Shown here: positions 47,884 through 56,068 of the stretch, in pieces
Layout: every line of letters starts with the position of its first letter
Position numbering within the stretch: the first letter of the stretch is position 1
Assembly (NCBI RefSeq): GCF_900100795.1
Contig: NZ_FNCO01000003.1
Coordinates: forward strand, 248,001-312,000
Reading direction: 5' to 3'
Source: Pseudomonas abietaniphila
Lineage (GTDB): Bacteria; Pseudomonadota; Gammaproteobacteria; Pseudomonadales; Pseudomonadaceae
DNA length: 64,000 nucleotides
Program-made: the position numbers and the translations under genes
The notes under the pieces: model-generated
The model's database searches: none
What the model was told of the DNA's origin: nothing
The model's input: the letters and a program-made list of their open reading frames with translations, nothing else

Positions 47884-50800
47884 GTGTCGATTCACATTGC
47901 CTTGCACCATGTCACTCATTACCGCTATGAACGAGCGGTAGAACTGGGTCCGCAGATTGTGCGCTTGCGTCCGGCGGCTCATAGCCGCACGCGTGTGTTG
48001 TCCTATTCGCTGAAAGTCTTGCCTGAGAATCACTTCATTAACTGGCAACAGGACCCGCAAGGTAATTACCTGGCGCGGTTGGTGTTTCCGGAAAAGACCG
48101 ATGAGCTGCGGATCGAAGTCGATCTGGTCGCCGAGATGGCGGTGTTCAACCCGTTCGATTTCTTCCTCGAGCCCTACGCCGAGAAGATCCCCTTCACGTA
48201 TGCGAAGGAAGAGCACCACGAGCTGCTGCCCTATCTGGAAAAGCTGCCGTTGACGCCCAGGTTTCAGGCGTATCTGGACAGCATTGACCGCACGCCGATC
48301 CCGGCCATCGACTTTCTGGTGAACCTCAACCAGCGTCTGGCCAGCGATATCGGTTACCTGATCCGTATGGAACCGGGCATCCAGACGCCGGAATTTACCC
48401 TTGAAAACGCCTCGGGTTCCTGTCGCGACTCGGCCTGGCTGCTGGTGCAATTGCTACGTAATCTTGGGCTGGCGGCGCGGTTCGTGTCCGGCTATCTGAT
48501 TCAGCTCAAGGCCGATGTCGAGGCCCTCGACGGTCCGTCCGGCACGGACGTTGACTTCACTGACCTGCACGCCTGGTGTGAGGTGTATCTGCCGGGCGCA
48601 GGCTGGGTGGGTCTGGACGCCACGTCCGGGCTCTTTGCCGGTGAAGGGCACATTCCACTGGCGTGCAGCCCGGAGCCGTCTTCTGCAGCGCCGATCAGTG
48701 GCCTGGTCGAGCCGTGCGAAACCGAGTTCAGTCACGAGATGTCGGTGGAACGGATCTGGGAGGCGCCACGCGTCACCAAGCCCTATACCGAAGCCCAGTG
48801 GCTTGAGATTCAGGCGTTGGGCCGACAGATCGACACCGATCTGCTTGCGCATGACGTACGTCTGACGATGGGGGGCGAACCCACCTTCGTGTCCATCGAT
48901 GACCGTGACGGTGGCGAGTGGAATACCGCTGCGCTGGGGCCGAAGAAGCGTGAGCTCTCCGCCGAACTGTTCCAGCGCATGCGCACGCATTACGCGCCGC
49001 AGGGCATCGTGCATTTCGGTCAGGGCAAATGGTACCCGGGCGAGCAGTTGCCGCGCTGGTCGCTGAACTGCTTCTGGCGTCGAGATGGTGAACCGGTGTG
49101 GCGCAACAATGCGCTGATCGCCGATGAGAACGAAGATTACGGCACCGACAGCGAGACGGCGGGGCGCTTTCTGCGCAGTGTCGCCGAGCGGCTGAAGCTG
49201 CCGACGCGCTATGTATTTCCCGCTTACGAAGACAACTTCTATTACCTGTGGCGCGAAGGTGCGCTGCCCAAGAACGTCACGGCCGAAGACTCGCGCCTGG
49301 GTGACGAGCTTGAGCGGGCGCGGCTGAGCAAGGTGTTCTCGCAAGGGTTGGACAAGGTCATCGGCCATGTTCTGCCACTGGCGCGTACCGCGGTCGATGA
49401 TCGCTGGCAGAGCGGTCGCTGGTACCTGCGTGACGAACATTGTCGCCTGGTGCCGGGGGACTCCCCGCTCGGTTATCGATTGCCGCTGGCGTCGCAGCCG
49501 TGGGTCAAGGCTGCCGAATATCCGTACATCCACCCGACCGACCACAATCAGGATTTCCCTGATCTGCCGGACCGTGACGAGGTTCAGGCCAAGCTGGACG
49601 GTTTGACCGAACAGGAGAATCCGGGTGCTGAGCGGGCGCCTGCCGTCGACGAATCAGCCGATTGGCTGACGCGCACCGCGCTGGGTGCCGAAGTGCGCGG
49701 CGGTAGGTTGTACCTGTTCATGCCGCCGTTGCAGTCACTTGAGGCCTACCTTGAGCTGGTCGCTGCGATCGAATCAACCGCTGAGGAACTGCACTGCCCG
49801 GTCCTCCTGGAAGGCTACGAGCCGCCCAGCGATCCCCGTCTGGCCAATTTCCGCATTACGCCGGACCCCGGCGTCATCGAAGTCAACGTGCAGCCGTCGT
49901 CCAGCTGGGACGAGCTGGTCGAGCGCACCGAGTTCCTCTACGAGCAGGCGCGCCTGACCCGATTGACCACTGAAAAATTCATGATCGACGGACGCCATAC
50001 CGGCACCGGAGGCGGTAACCACTTTGTGCTCGGTGGCGCCACGCCCGGCGACTCTCCGTTCCTGCGGCGGCCGGATCTGCTGCGCAGTCTGCTCAGCTAT
50101 TGGCACAACCATCCATCGCTGTCGTACCTTTTTTCCGGGCTGTTCATCGGGCCTACGTCCCAGGCGCCACGGGTCGACGAAGCGCGCAACGACTCCCTGT
50201 ACGAGCTGGAAATCGCCTTTTCGCAAATGCCTGCACCCGGTGAGGCGTGCGCGCCTTGGCTGGTCGACCGTCTGTTGCGTAACTTGCTGATCGACGTCAC
50301 GGGCAACACCCACCGCGCCGAGTTCTGCATCGACAAGCTGTACTCGCCCGATGGCGCCACAGGCCGTCTGGGGCTGCTTGAGCTGCGTGCGTTCGAAATG
50401 CCGCCTCATGCTCGCATGAGCCTGGCGCAGCAGTTATTGCTCCGTGCGCTGGTCGCGCGATTCTGGCGTGAACCCTATGCCCCGCCAAAACTTGCCCGCT
50501 GGGGCACCGAACTGCACGACCGTTTCATGTTGCCGCACTTCATCGAGCAGGACTTCGCCGACGTCATCGTCGACCTCAATGCCGCGGGTTATCCGCTGCG
50601 TGCCGAGTGGTTCGCGGCGCATCTGGAGTTTCGCTTTCCGAAGGTCGGTGATTACGCGGTCAGCGGCATCGAACTGGAACTGCGTCAGGCGCTGGAACCC
50701 TGGCATGTGCTGGGTGAAGAAGGTGCAGCGGGCGGTGCGGTTCGCTACGTGGATTCGTCGCTGGAGCGTCTGCAGCTCAAGGTCACGGGATTGCCGCCGC

Positions 50801-51177
50801 AACGCTATGTGCTGACGTGCAACGGCATTCCGGTGCCGTTGCAACCGACGGGGCGTGTTGGCGAGTTCGTCGCGGGCGTTCGATATCGCGCCTGGCAGCC
50901 GTTCAACGCGTTGCAACCGACGATTCCGGTTCACGCGCCGCTGGTGTTCGACATTCTGGATACCTGGATGCAGCGCTCACTGGGTGGCTGCGAGTATCAT
51001 GTCGCGCATCCTGGTGGTCGCAACTACGAAACCCTGCCGGTGAACGCCAACGAAGCCGAAAGCCGGCGCCTGTCGCGGTTTTTCCGCCTCGGCCACAGCC
51101 CTGGCAAACTGGACGTTCCTGCACTCACCATCAACGATGAAATGCCGATGACGCTGGACATGCGTCTGCATCGGTAA
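47884..51177 (+). CDS. Transglutaminase-DUF2126 fusion protein
   Basis: Codes for 1097 residues from a GTG at 47884 with AGGAGG upstream; the 14 codons before it are not conserved-looking. The bacterial transglutaminase N-domain (about 1-80: IHIALHHVTHYRYERAVELGPQIVRLRP) leads to a papain-like core with Cys180 (SGSCRDSAWLL), His229 (LHAWCEVYLP) and Asp245 (GLDATSG). A DUF2126 region (about 290-1095) has TMGGEPTFVSIDD, WYPGEQLPRW, GYEPPSDPRL and GGNHFVLGGATPGDSPFLRRPDLLRSLL. DUF2126 is thought to be a permuted ligase-like fold. First gene of a three-gene cluster; the product is unknown. Confidence 0.9.
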   Translation: MSIHIALHHVTHYRYERAVELGPQIVRLRPAAHSRTRVLSYSLKVLPENHFINWQQDPQGNYLARLVFPEKTDELRIEVDLVAEMAVFNPFDFFLEPYAEKIPFTYAKEEHHELLPYLEKLPLTPRFQAYLDSIDRTPIPAIDFLVNLNQRLASDIGYLIRMEPGIQTPEFTLENASGSCRDSAWLLVQLLRNLGLAARFVSGYLIQLKADVEALDGPSGTDVDFTDLHAWCEVYLPGAGWVGLDATSGLFAGEGHIPLACSPEPSSAAPISGLVEPCETEFSHEMSVERIWEAPRVTKPYTEAQWLEIQALGRQIDTDLLAHDVRLTMGGEPTFVSIDDRDGGEWNTAALGPKKRELSAELFQRMRTHYAPQGIVHFGQGKWYPGEQLPRWSLNCFWRRDGEPVWRNNALIADENEDYGTDSETAGRFLRSVAERLKLPTRYVFPAYEDNFYYLWREGALPKNVTAEDSRLGDELERARLSKVFSQGLDKVIGHVLPLARTAVDDRWQSGRWYLRDEHCRLVPGDSPLGYRLPLASQPWVKAAEYPYIHPTDHNQDFPDLPDRDEVQAKLDGLTEQENPGAERAPAVDESADWLTRTALGAEVRGGRLYLFMPPLQSLEAYLELVAAIESTAEELHCPVLLEGYEPPSDPRLANFRITPDPGVIEVNVQPSSSWDELVERTEFLYEQARLTRLTTEKFMIDGRHTGTGGGNHFVLGGATPGDSPFLRRPDLLRSLLSYWHNHPSLSYLFSGLFIGPTSQAPRVDEARNDSLYELEIAFSQMPAPGEACAPWLVDRLLRNLLIDVTGNTHRAEFCIDKLYSPDGATGRLGLLELRAFEMPPHARMSLAQQLLLRALVARFWREPYAPPKLARWGTELHDRFMLPHFIEQDFADVIVDLNAAGYPLRAEWFAAHLEFRFPKVGDYAVSGIELELRQALEPWHVLGEEGAAGGAVRYVDSSLERLQLKVTGLPPQRYVLTCNGIPVPLQPTGRVGEFVAGVRYRAWQPFNALQPTIPVHAPLVFDILDTWMQRSLGGCEYHVAHPGGRNYETLPVNANEAESRRLSRFFRLGHSPGKLDVPALTINDEMPMTLDMRLHR

Positions 51178-51189
51178 GGCCCGGACACG

Positions 51190-51214
51190 TTGCCTGACGT
51201 CATGCGTCAGGCAA
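51190..51214. repeat. Perfect 10-bp hairpin inside the transglutaminase cluster
   Basis: TTGCCTGACG and CGTCAGGCAA flank a five-base loop TCATG. It lies 13 bases after the DUF2126 gene stop, in a 144-base gap. No T-run follows, so readthrough with mRNA end protection is as likely as termination. Confidence 0.7.
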
Positions 51215-51321
51215 TACGACCCCGAAAGCGGCCGCAGGGAAGCAAGCCACTGCGTGTCATGTTGTCTGCGCTAATCTAACCCCTGCGTAATCAAGCCCTA
51301 TAGCTGTCTGCCGAGCCTTCC

Positions 51322-53829
51322 ATGCCCGACCTGCTTGACCAATATCCGCTGAGTGCGGCGACTTATCACGAGATGCTCGACGCCAGTGGCGAAGTCCGGC
51401 CGCACTGGCTGCGCTTCTACGAGCATCTGCAGCGCAGCACGCCCGCGCAACTGATTCAGCGCCAAGCGCTGCTGGCCCGGCAGATTCAGGAAAACGGTGT
51501 CACCTACAACGTCTATGCCGATCCCAAGGGCGCCGATCGCCCGTGGGAGCTGGACTTGCTGCCGCATCTGATTCCGGTCGAGGAATGGCAGCAGGTTGCG
51601 GCCGGCATCGCTCAGCGCGCCCGTCTGCTCAATGCGGTGCTGGCTGACCTCTACGGTCCGCAGGACCTGATTGCCGAGGGATTGCTGCCGGCCGAACTGG
51701 TCTTTGGTCACAACAATTTTCTCTGGCCGTGCCAAGGCGTGACGCCACCGGAAGGGACTTTCCTGCATGTGTATGCAGTCGACCTGGCGCGCACGCCGGA
51801 CGGTCGCTGGTGGGTCACGGCGGACCGGACCCAGGCGCCGTCAGGTGCCGGTTACGCCCTGGAAAGCCGCTTGATCGTGTCCCGGGCCTTTCCGGAGCTG
51901 TACCGCGATCTGGAAGTGCAGCACCTGTCGGGCTTTTTCCGTTCGTTGCAGGAAACCCTGACGCGTCAGGCACCCAGCAGCAATGAAGTGCCACTGGTGG
52001 TATTGCTGACGCCGGGACGATTCAACGAAAGTTACTTCGAACACCTCTACCTCGCAGGCCAGTTAGGTTATCCACTGGTCGAGGGCAGTGACCTGACCGT
52101 GCGCGATGCCACGGTGTACCTGAAAACACTCAGCGGCCTGCGCCGCGTTCACGCCATCATGCGGCGTCTGGACGATGATTTCTGCGACCCGCTGGAGCTG
52201 CGTACCGATTCAGCGCTCGGTGTGCCGGGCTTGCTGGAAGCCGTGCGTCAGGGGCGCGTTCTGGTCGCCAACGCGCTGGGCAGTGGCGTACTGGAATCGC
52301 CCGGCTTGCTGGGTTTTTTGCCGAAGATCAATGAGCACCTGTTTGGTGAAGAGCTGATTCTGCCGTCTGTGGCGACCTGGTGGTGCGGCGAACCGCCTGT
52401 CCTGGCCCAGGCACTGGAGAAGATGCCTGAGCTGCTGATCAAACCGGCGTTCCCGTCCCAGAGCTTCGCGCCCGTTTTTGGACGCGATCTTAATGACGAG
52501 CAGCGCCAGGCGTTGGCCGCGCGCATGCAGGCCCGGCCCTATGCGTACGTGGCCCAAGAGCTGGCGCAACTGTCCCACGCGCCGGTCTGGCAGGGCGAGG
52601 AAGGGCAGTTGCAGCCTCGCGCGATCGGCATGCGGGTGTATGCCGTCGCGACCGAGGACGGCTACCGCGTCCTGCCAGGTGGCCTGACCCGCGTGGCGGC
52701 CGATGCTGACGCCGACGTGGTGTCGATGCAACGCGGCGGTGCCAGCAAGGACACCTGGATTCTCGGCGAACGCACGCTGGGCAGCGAACCCTGGAAAGGC
52801 CGTCGTTCGTTGGGCGTACACGACCTGATTCGCCGCGACCCCTACTTGCCGTCGCGGGTGGTGGAAAACCTGTTCTGGTTCGGTCGTTACTGCGAACGTT
52901 GCGACGACAGCGCGCGGTTGCTGCGGATCATGCTGGCGCGCTATGTCGACGGCGATGATCCGCTGGCGCTGCAGGCCGCTATCGAGCTGGGCGAACGCTT
53001 GAATCTGGTTCCCCGCGTGGATGAAGAGGACGAGGAGGGCTCTGCGTTGCATCAACGCTTGCTCGCCGCGCTGCTCGGTGACGATTGGCCGTTCAGCCTG
53101 CGTTCCAACCTGCAACGTTTGCAATGGGCGGCGTCGCAGGTGCGCGGCAAGTTATCCCGCGAGAACTGGCAGGCGCTGGTGGAGTTGCAGCGCGAAGCCA
53201 CCAACCTTGAAACCGATGACCCTGACTTCGGCGAACTGCTGGATTTCCTCAACCGACTGGTGATGTCGCTGGCGGCGCTGTCAGGCTTCGCCCTCGACGA
53301 CATGACGCGTGACGAAGGCTGGCGTTTCCTGATGATTGGTCGGCGTATCGAACGCCTGCAGTTCCTCAGCACGAGTCTGGCAGCGTTCCTGCGCAGCGAT
53401 GCGGTATTCGATCAGGACGCGCTGGACTGGGTGCTGGAGCTGGGCAACAGCAGCATAACCTACCGTTCGCGTTATCTGGCGCTGCCGCAGTTGATCCCGG
53501 TGCTCGACTTGCTGCTGCTCGATGACCAGAACCCCCACGCGGTCCTGTTCCAGCTCAAGCTGGTGACCCGTTCGGTGAAGCGTTTGAACGAAGATTTCGG
53601 CGCACCGCAGGATCGCAGTCTGGCAGCGCTGACCCAACGCTTGGCCACGTTCGATCTGGGGTGCCTGGAGGACGGTCTGTTCGGGGAAAGCAGCGTCAAG
53701 GCTGCGTTGCATGGGCTGGCGGATTTACTGCACGGCATCGGCGAGGTCAGCGGTCAGGTGTCTGACCGCCTGGCCTTGCGCCATTTTGCTCATGTCGATG
53801 ATGTCAGCCAGCGCACGGTGTCCGTCTGA
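51322..53829 (+). CDS. Circularly permuted ATP-grasp protein fused to alpha-E domain
   Basis: Codes for 835 residues from the ATG at 51322. The ATP-grasp part (about 60-470) corresponds to DUF404/DUF407: WELDLLPHLIPVEEWQQVAAGIAQR, GHNNFLWPCQG, LTPGRFNESYFEH and IKPAFPSQSFAPVFG. The alpha-E part (about 505-815) corresponds to DUF403: PSRVVENLFWFGRYCERCDDSARLLRIML and SLAALSGFALDDMTRDEGWRFLMIGRRIERLQ. In many bacteria these are two separate genes; here they are one. The enzyme class is expected to ligate carboxyl and amine groups, but no substrate is known. It is coupled to the third gene by TGATG. Confidence 0.92.
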   Translation: MPDLLDQYPLSAATYHEMLDASGEVRPHWLRFYEHLQRSTPAQLIQRQALLARQIQENGVTYNVYADPKGADRPWELDLLPHLIPVEEWQQVAAGIAQRARLLNAVLADLYGPQDLIAEGLLPAELVFGHNNFLWPCQGVTPPEGTFLHVYAVDLARTPDGRWWVTADRTQAPSGAGYALESRLIVSRAFPELYRDLEVQHLSGFFRSLQETLTRQAPSSNEVPLVVLLTPGRFNESYFEHLYLAGQLGYPLVEGSDLTVRDATVYLKTLSGLRRVHAIMRRLDDDFCDPLELRTDSALGVPGLLEAVRQGRVLVANALGSGVLESPGLLGFLPKINEHLFGEELILPSVATWWCGEPPVLAQALEKMPELLIKPAFPSQSFAPVFGRDLNDEQRQALAARMQARPYAYVAQELAQLSHAPVWQGEEGQLQPRAIGMRVYAVATEDGYRVLPGGLTRVAADADADVVSMQRGGASKDTWILGERTLGSEPWKGRRSLGVHDLIRRDPYLPSRVVENLFWFGRYCERCDDSARLLRIMLARYVDGDDPLALQAAIELGERLNLVPRVDEEDEEGSALHQRLLAALLGDDWPFSLRSNLQRLQWAASQVRGKLSRENWQALVELQREATNLETDDPDFGELLDFLNRLVMSLAALSGFALDDMTRDEGWRFLMIGRRIERLQFLSTSLAAFLRSDAVFDQDALDWVLELGNSSITYRSRYLALPQLIPVLDLLLLDDQNPHAVLFQLKLVTRSVKRLNEDFGAPQDRSLAALTQRLATFDLGCLEDGLFGESSVKAALHGLADLLHGIGEVSGQVSDRLALRHFAHVDDVSQRTVSV

Positions 53830-54725
53830 TGAACAGCGCTCATTACCAGATCCTTCACGACACCCATTACAAGTACGACAGCCCGGTTTCGCTGGCGCAG
53901 CAACTCGCGCATCTGTGGCCGCGACGCAGTCCTTGGCAGCGTTGCCTGGAACAGCATCTGGAGATCAGCCCGACGCCCACCAGCCGCCGCGACGAACTGG
54001 ACGTGTTCGGCAACCCGCTGACGCGCCTGGCGTTCGAGCGCCCGCATGACGAATTACAGGTCAATGCGCGTTTGCGCATCGAAGTGCTGGAGCGTCCCGT
54101 ACTGGATTTCCAGCAGTCGGCTGCGTGGGATCACACCCGCAGCACGCTCACGTACAGCGCGTCGAAGATGTCCCCGGACATTCTCGATGCGTGCCGCTAT
54201 CGCTTTGAATCGCCGTACGTGCATTTGAAGCAGTCGTTCGTCGATTTTTCGGCCAGCTGCTTCCCGGCGGGCAGGCCGATGCTGTTGTGCGCGCAGGCGT
54301 TGATGGAAAAGATTTTCGACGAGTTCACGTTCGATGGCGAAGCGACTCAGGTGGCGACGCCGTTGGTGGAGGTGCTGGAGACGCGGCGTGGGGTCTGTCA
54401 GGACTTCGCGCACTTGATGCTCGCGTGTCTGCGTTCACGTGGGCTGGCAGCGCGCTATGTCAGCGGTTATTTGCTGACTCAGCCACCGCCGGGCCAACCC
54501 CGGCTGATTGGGGCGGATGCGTCGCATGCCTGGGTATCGGTGTTTTGCCCGGTGCTGGGTTGGGTGGATTTCGATCCGACCAACAACATCCAGCCGGCGC
54601 TGGAGCACATCAGTCTGGCGTGGGGGAGGGACTTTTCCGATGTTTCTCCGCTACGCGGCGTGATTCTGGGCGGCGGCAATCATGATCCCGAAGTGCGGGT
54701 GACCGTGATGCCGATTGCGGGGTAG
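53829..54725 (+). CDS. Transglutaminase-like protein (second of the cluster)
   Basis: Codes for 298 residues. The N-domain (YQILHDTHYKYDSPVSLAQQLAHLWP) is followed by the cysteine-protease core with Cys190 (RRGVCQDFAHLML), His233 (ADASHAWVSVF) and Asp249 (VDFDPTNNI). This family includes true peptidases as well as cross-linking enzymes. The start overlaps the ATP-grasp gene by one base, so the two are made together. It could release or trim an amide-linked peptide made by the ligase. Confidence 0.92.
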   Translation: MNSAHYQILHDTHYKYDSPVSLAQQLAHLWPRRSPWQRCLEQHLEISPTPTSRRDELDVFGNPLTRLAFERPHDELQVNARLRIEVLERPVLDFQQSAAWDHTRSTLTYSASKMSPDILDACRYRFESPYVHLKQSFVDFSASCFPAGRPMLLCAQALMEKIFDEFTFDGEATQVATPLVEVLETRRGVCQDFAHLMLACLRSRGLAARYVSGYLLTQPPPGQPRLIGADASHAWVSVFCPVLGWVDFDPTNNIQPALEHISLAWGRDFSDVSPLRGVILGGGNHDPEVRVTVMPIAG

Positions 54726-54743
54726 GTGGGCGTTGTCCGCATT

Positions 54744-54830
54744 GCAGGCGCTCGCTTGCCCGCGATAGATGCATCCGGCTACATAGATGTGTCGGATTTG
54801 AATACGCATCGCGGGCAAGCGCGCTCCTAC
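54744..54830. repeat. REPIN (GCTTGCCCGCGAT type), copy A
   Basis: The left arm 54744-54766 and the right arm 54808-54830 (ATCGCGGGCAAGCGCGCTCCTAC region) are inverted. The loop holds GATGTGTCGGATTTGAATACG, identical to that in the REPIN at 55966-56052. It lies just after the second transglutaminase gene. Confidence 0.9.
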
Positions 54831-54884
54831 AGGATGTTGCCCCTGCCCGGACAGACTCTGCGGGTCAGGGAACCGCAATTCGGG

Positions 54885-55061
54885 TCATTCAGCCGGCTTT
54901 TCTTCGCTCTGCTGCTCGGCAGTCTCGCCTTCTACAGCCTCATCTTCTCCAGCCAGTGCTTCGGCCTTTTCGGCCTGTTTGCGCTGTGCTTTCTCTTCTT
55001 TCTTCTGCTCTTTAGCCAGATCGCGTTGACGTTTGGCAAAGGAATAGTTGGGTTTGGCCAT
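54885..55061 (-). CDS. Small highly charged conserved protein
   Basis: Codes for 58 residues from the ATG at 55061 (MAKPNYSFAKRQRDLAKEQKKEEKAQRKQ). The first half is basic and helical, the second half acidic (EDEAVEGETAEQQSEEKPAE). No membrane segment or cysteine is present. The strong coiled-coil tendency suggests a nucleic-acid or ribosome-associated small protein, but its function is unknown. It lies between a REPIN and azurin. Confidence 0.65.
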   Translation of the reverse strand: MAKPNYSFAKRQRDLAKEQKKEEKAQRKQAEKAEALAGEDEAVEGETAEQQSEEKPAE

Positions 55062-55192
55062 GGGCAATCCTCGAGGCAGGCGATAAGTCCCGTCATTCTG
55101 CCTGAGAACGACGCTTACCCGGCGTTGTATTTTTCGCGCAGCCTTCGTCCACGCTCGCGCAAAAGCAAGAATTCAGACGTTCAGGCCCTGCG

Positions 55193-55300
55193 TCAGGCGC
55201 GCCGGTAATCGCTATAGTCTTGGGCTGCGCTGCTGTAATTGCCGCTGGAACCGCAGGCATAGGCGGCAAGCAAACTGCGAAAAAGGCTATTGAGTTGCAT
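55193..55300 (-). CDS. Possible 35-residue small protein
   Basis: An ATG at 55300 with AGGACG upstream opens 35 codons: MQLNSLFRSLLAAYACGSS then a Ser/Tyr/Asp-rich end. The amphipathic N-terminus looks like a membrane-targeting peptide. It is in the gap between the 58-residue gene and azurin. No family is recognised; only codon pattern and ribosome site support it. Confidence 0.35.
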   Translation of the reverse strand: MQLNSLFRSLLAAYACGSSGNYSSAAQDYSDYRRA

Positions 55301-55493
55301 GAAGATCGTCCTAATTGATGAGTGACAGCGCCATCTTAGGAGGGCAGTGTATTGTCCGCTGCTTGATTGTCTCGATGGGCCTGATAGAGCCGACCCAGAC
55401 ATGTTTCATAATAAGCTGTTGATAAATTGTTTAAAGTTAGGGCACTCTTTGTATACAAAAAAACCAAGAGCAACCCCATTCAGGAGACTCATC

Positions 55494-55940
55494 ATGATTC
55501 GCAAGCTTGTTGCTGCATCCCTGCTGACGCTGGCCAGTGGGCATTTGTTGGCAGCTGAATGCTCGGTCGAGGTCGATTCGACCGACCAGATGACGTTCAG
55601 CACCAAAGCGATTGAGATCGACAAGAGCTGCAAGGAATTCACGGTCAACCTGAAGCACTCCGGCAACCTGCCGAAGAACGTCATGGGCCATAACCTGGTG
55701 ATCAGTAAAGAAGCTGACATGCAGCCAATCGCCACCGACGGCCTGGCCGCTGGTATCGACAAGCAGTATCTGAAAGAAGGGGATGCGCGCGTCATCGCTC
55801 ATACCAAGATCATTGGCGCCGGCGAAACCGATTCGTTGAAGATCGACGTGTCGAAGCTGGATCCGGCAGAGAAGTACGGTTTCTTCTGCTCGTTCCCGGG
55901 CCACATCAGCATGATGAAGGGCGCTATCACGCTGAAGTGA
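55494..55940 (+). CDS. azu: Azurin (blue copper protein)
   Basis: Codes for 148 residues from the ATG at 55494 with CAGGAGAC upstream. A 20-residue signal peptide is cleaved before [10 protein letters not shown] to leave 128 residues, the classic azurin size. Numbered from the mature end, all copper ligands are in place: Gly45, His46 (MGHNL), Cys112 (FCSFPGH), His117 and Met121. The Cys3-Cys26 disulfide pair is present. It carries electrons in the periplasm. Upstream, no fully convincing ANR box was found. Confidence 0.98.
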   Translation: MIRKLVAASLLTLASGHLLAAECSVEVDSTDQMTFSTKAIEIDKSCKEFTVNLKHSGNLPKNVMGHNLVISKEADMQPIATDGLAAGIDKQYLKEGDARVIAHTKIIGAGETDSLKIDVSKLDPAEKYGFFCSFPGHISMMKGAITLK

Positions 55941-55965
55941 TGTGGGCCTTGTGCTGACGAAAACT

Positions 55966-56052
55966 GTAGGAGCGCGCTTGCCCGCGATAGATGCACTCGG
56001 CGACGTAGATGTGTCGGATTTGAATACGCATCGCGGGCAAGCGCGCTCCTAC
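55966..56052. repeat. REPIN (GCTTGCCCGCGAT type), copy B
   Basis: GTAGGAGCGCGCTTGCCCGCGAT (55966-55988 region) and its inverse at 56030-56052. The whole unit including the loop matches copy A at 54744, with only a few changes. It separates azu from the convergent DUF1338 gene. Confidence 0.92.
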
Positions 56053-56068
56053 ACGAGGTTTCGCGTAC

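Noticed and set aside
55380..55440. Possible ANR (FNR-type) box upstream of azurin
   Set aside because: TTGAT-N4-TCGAT matches only one good half-site; too weak to call.
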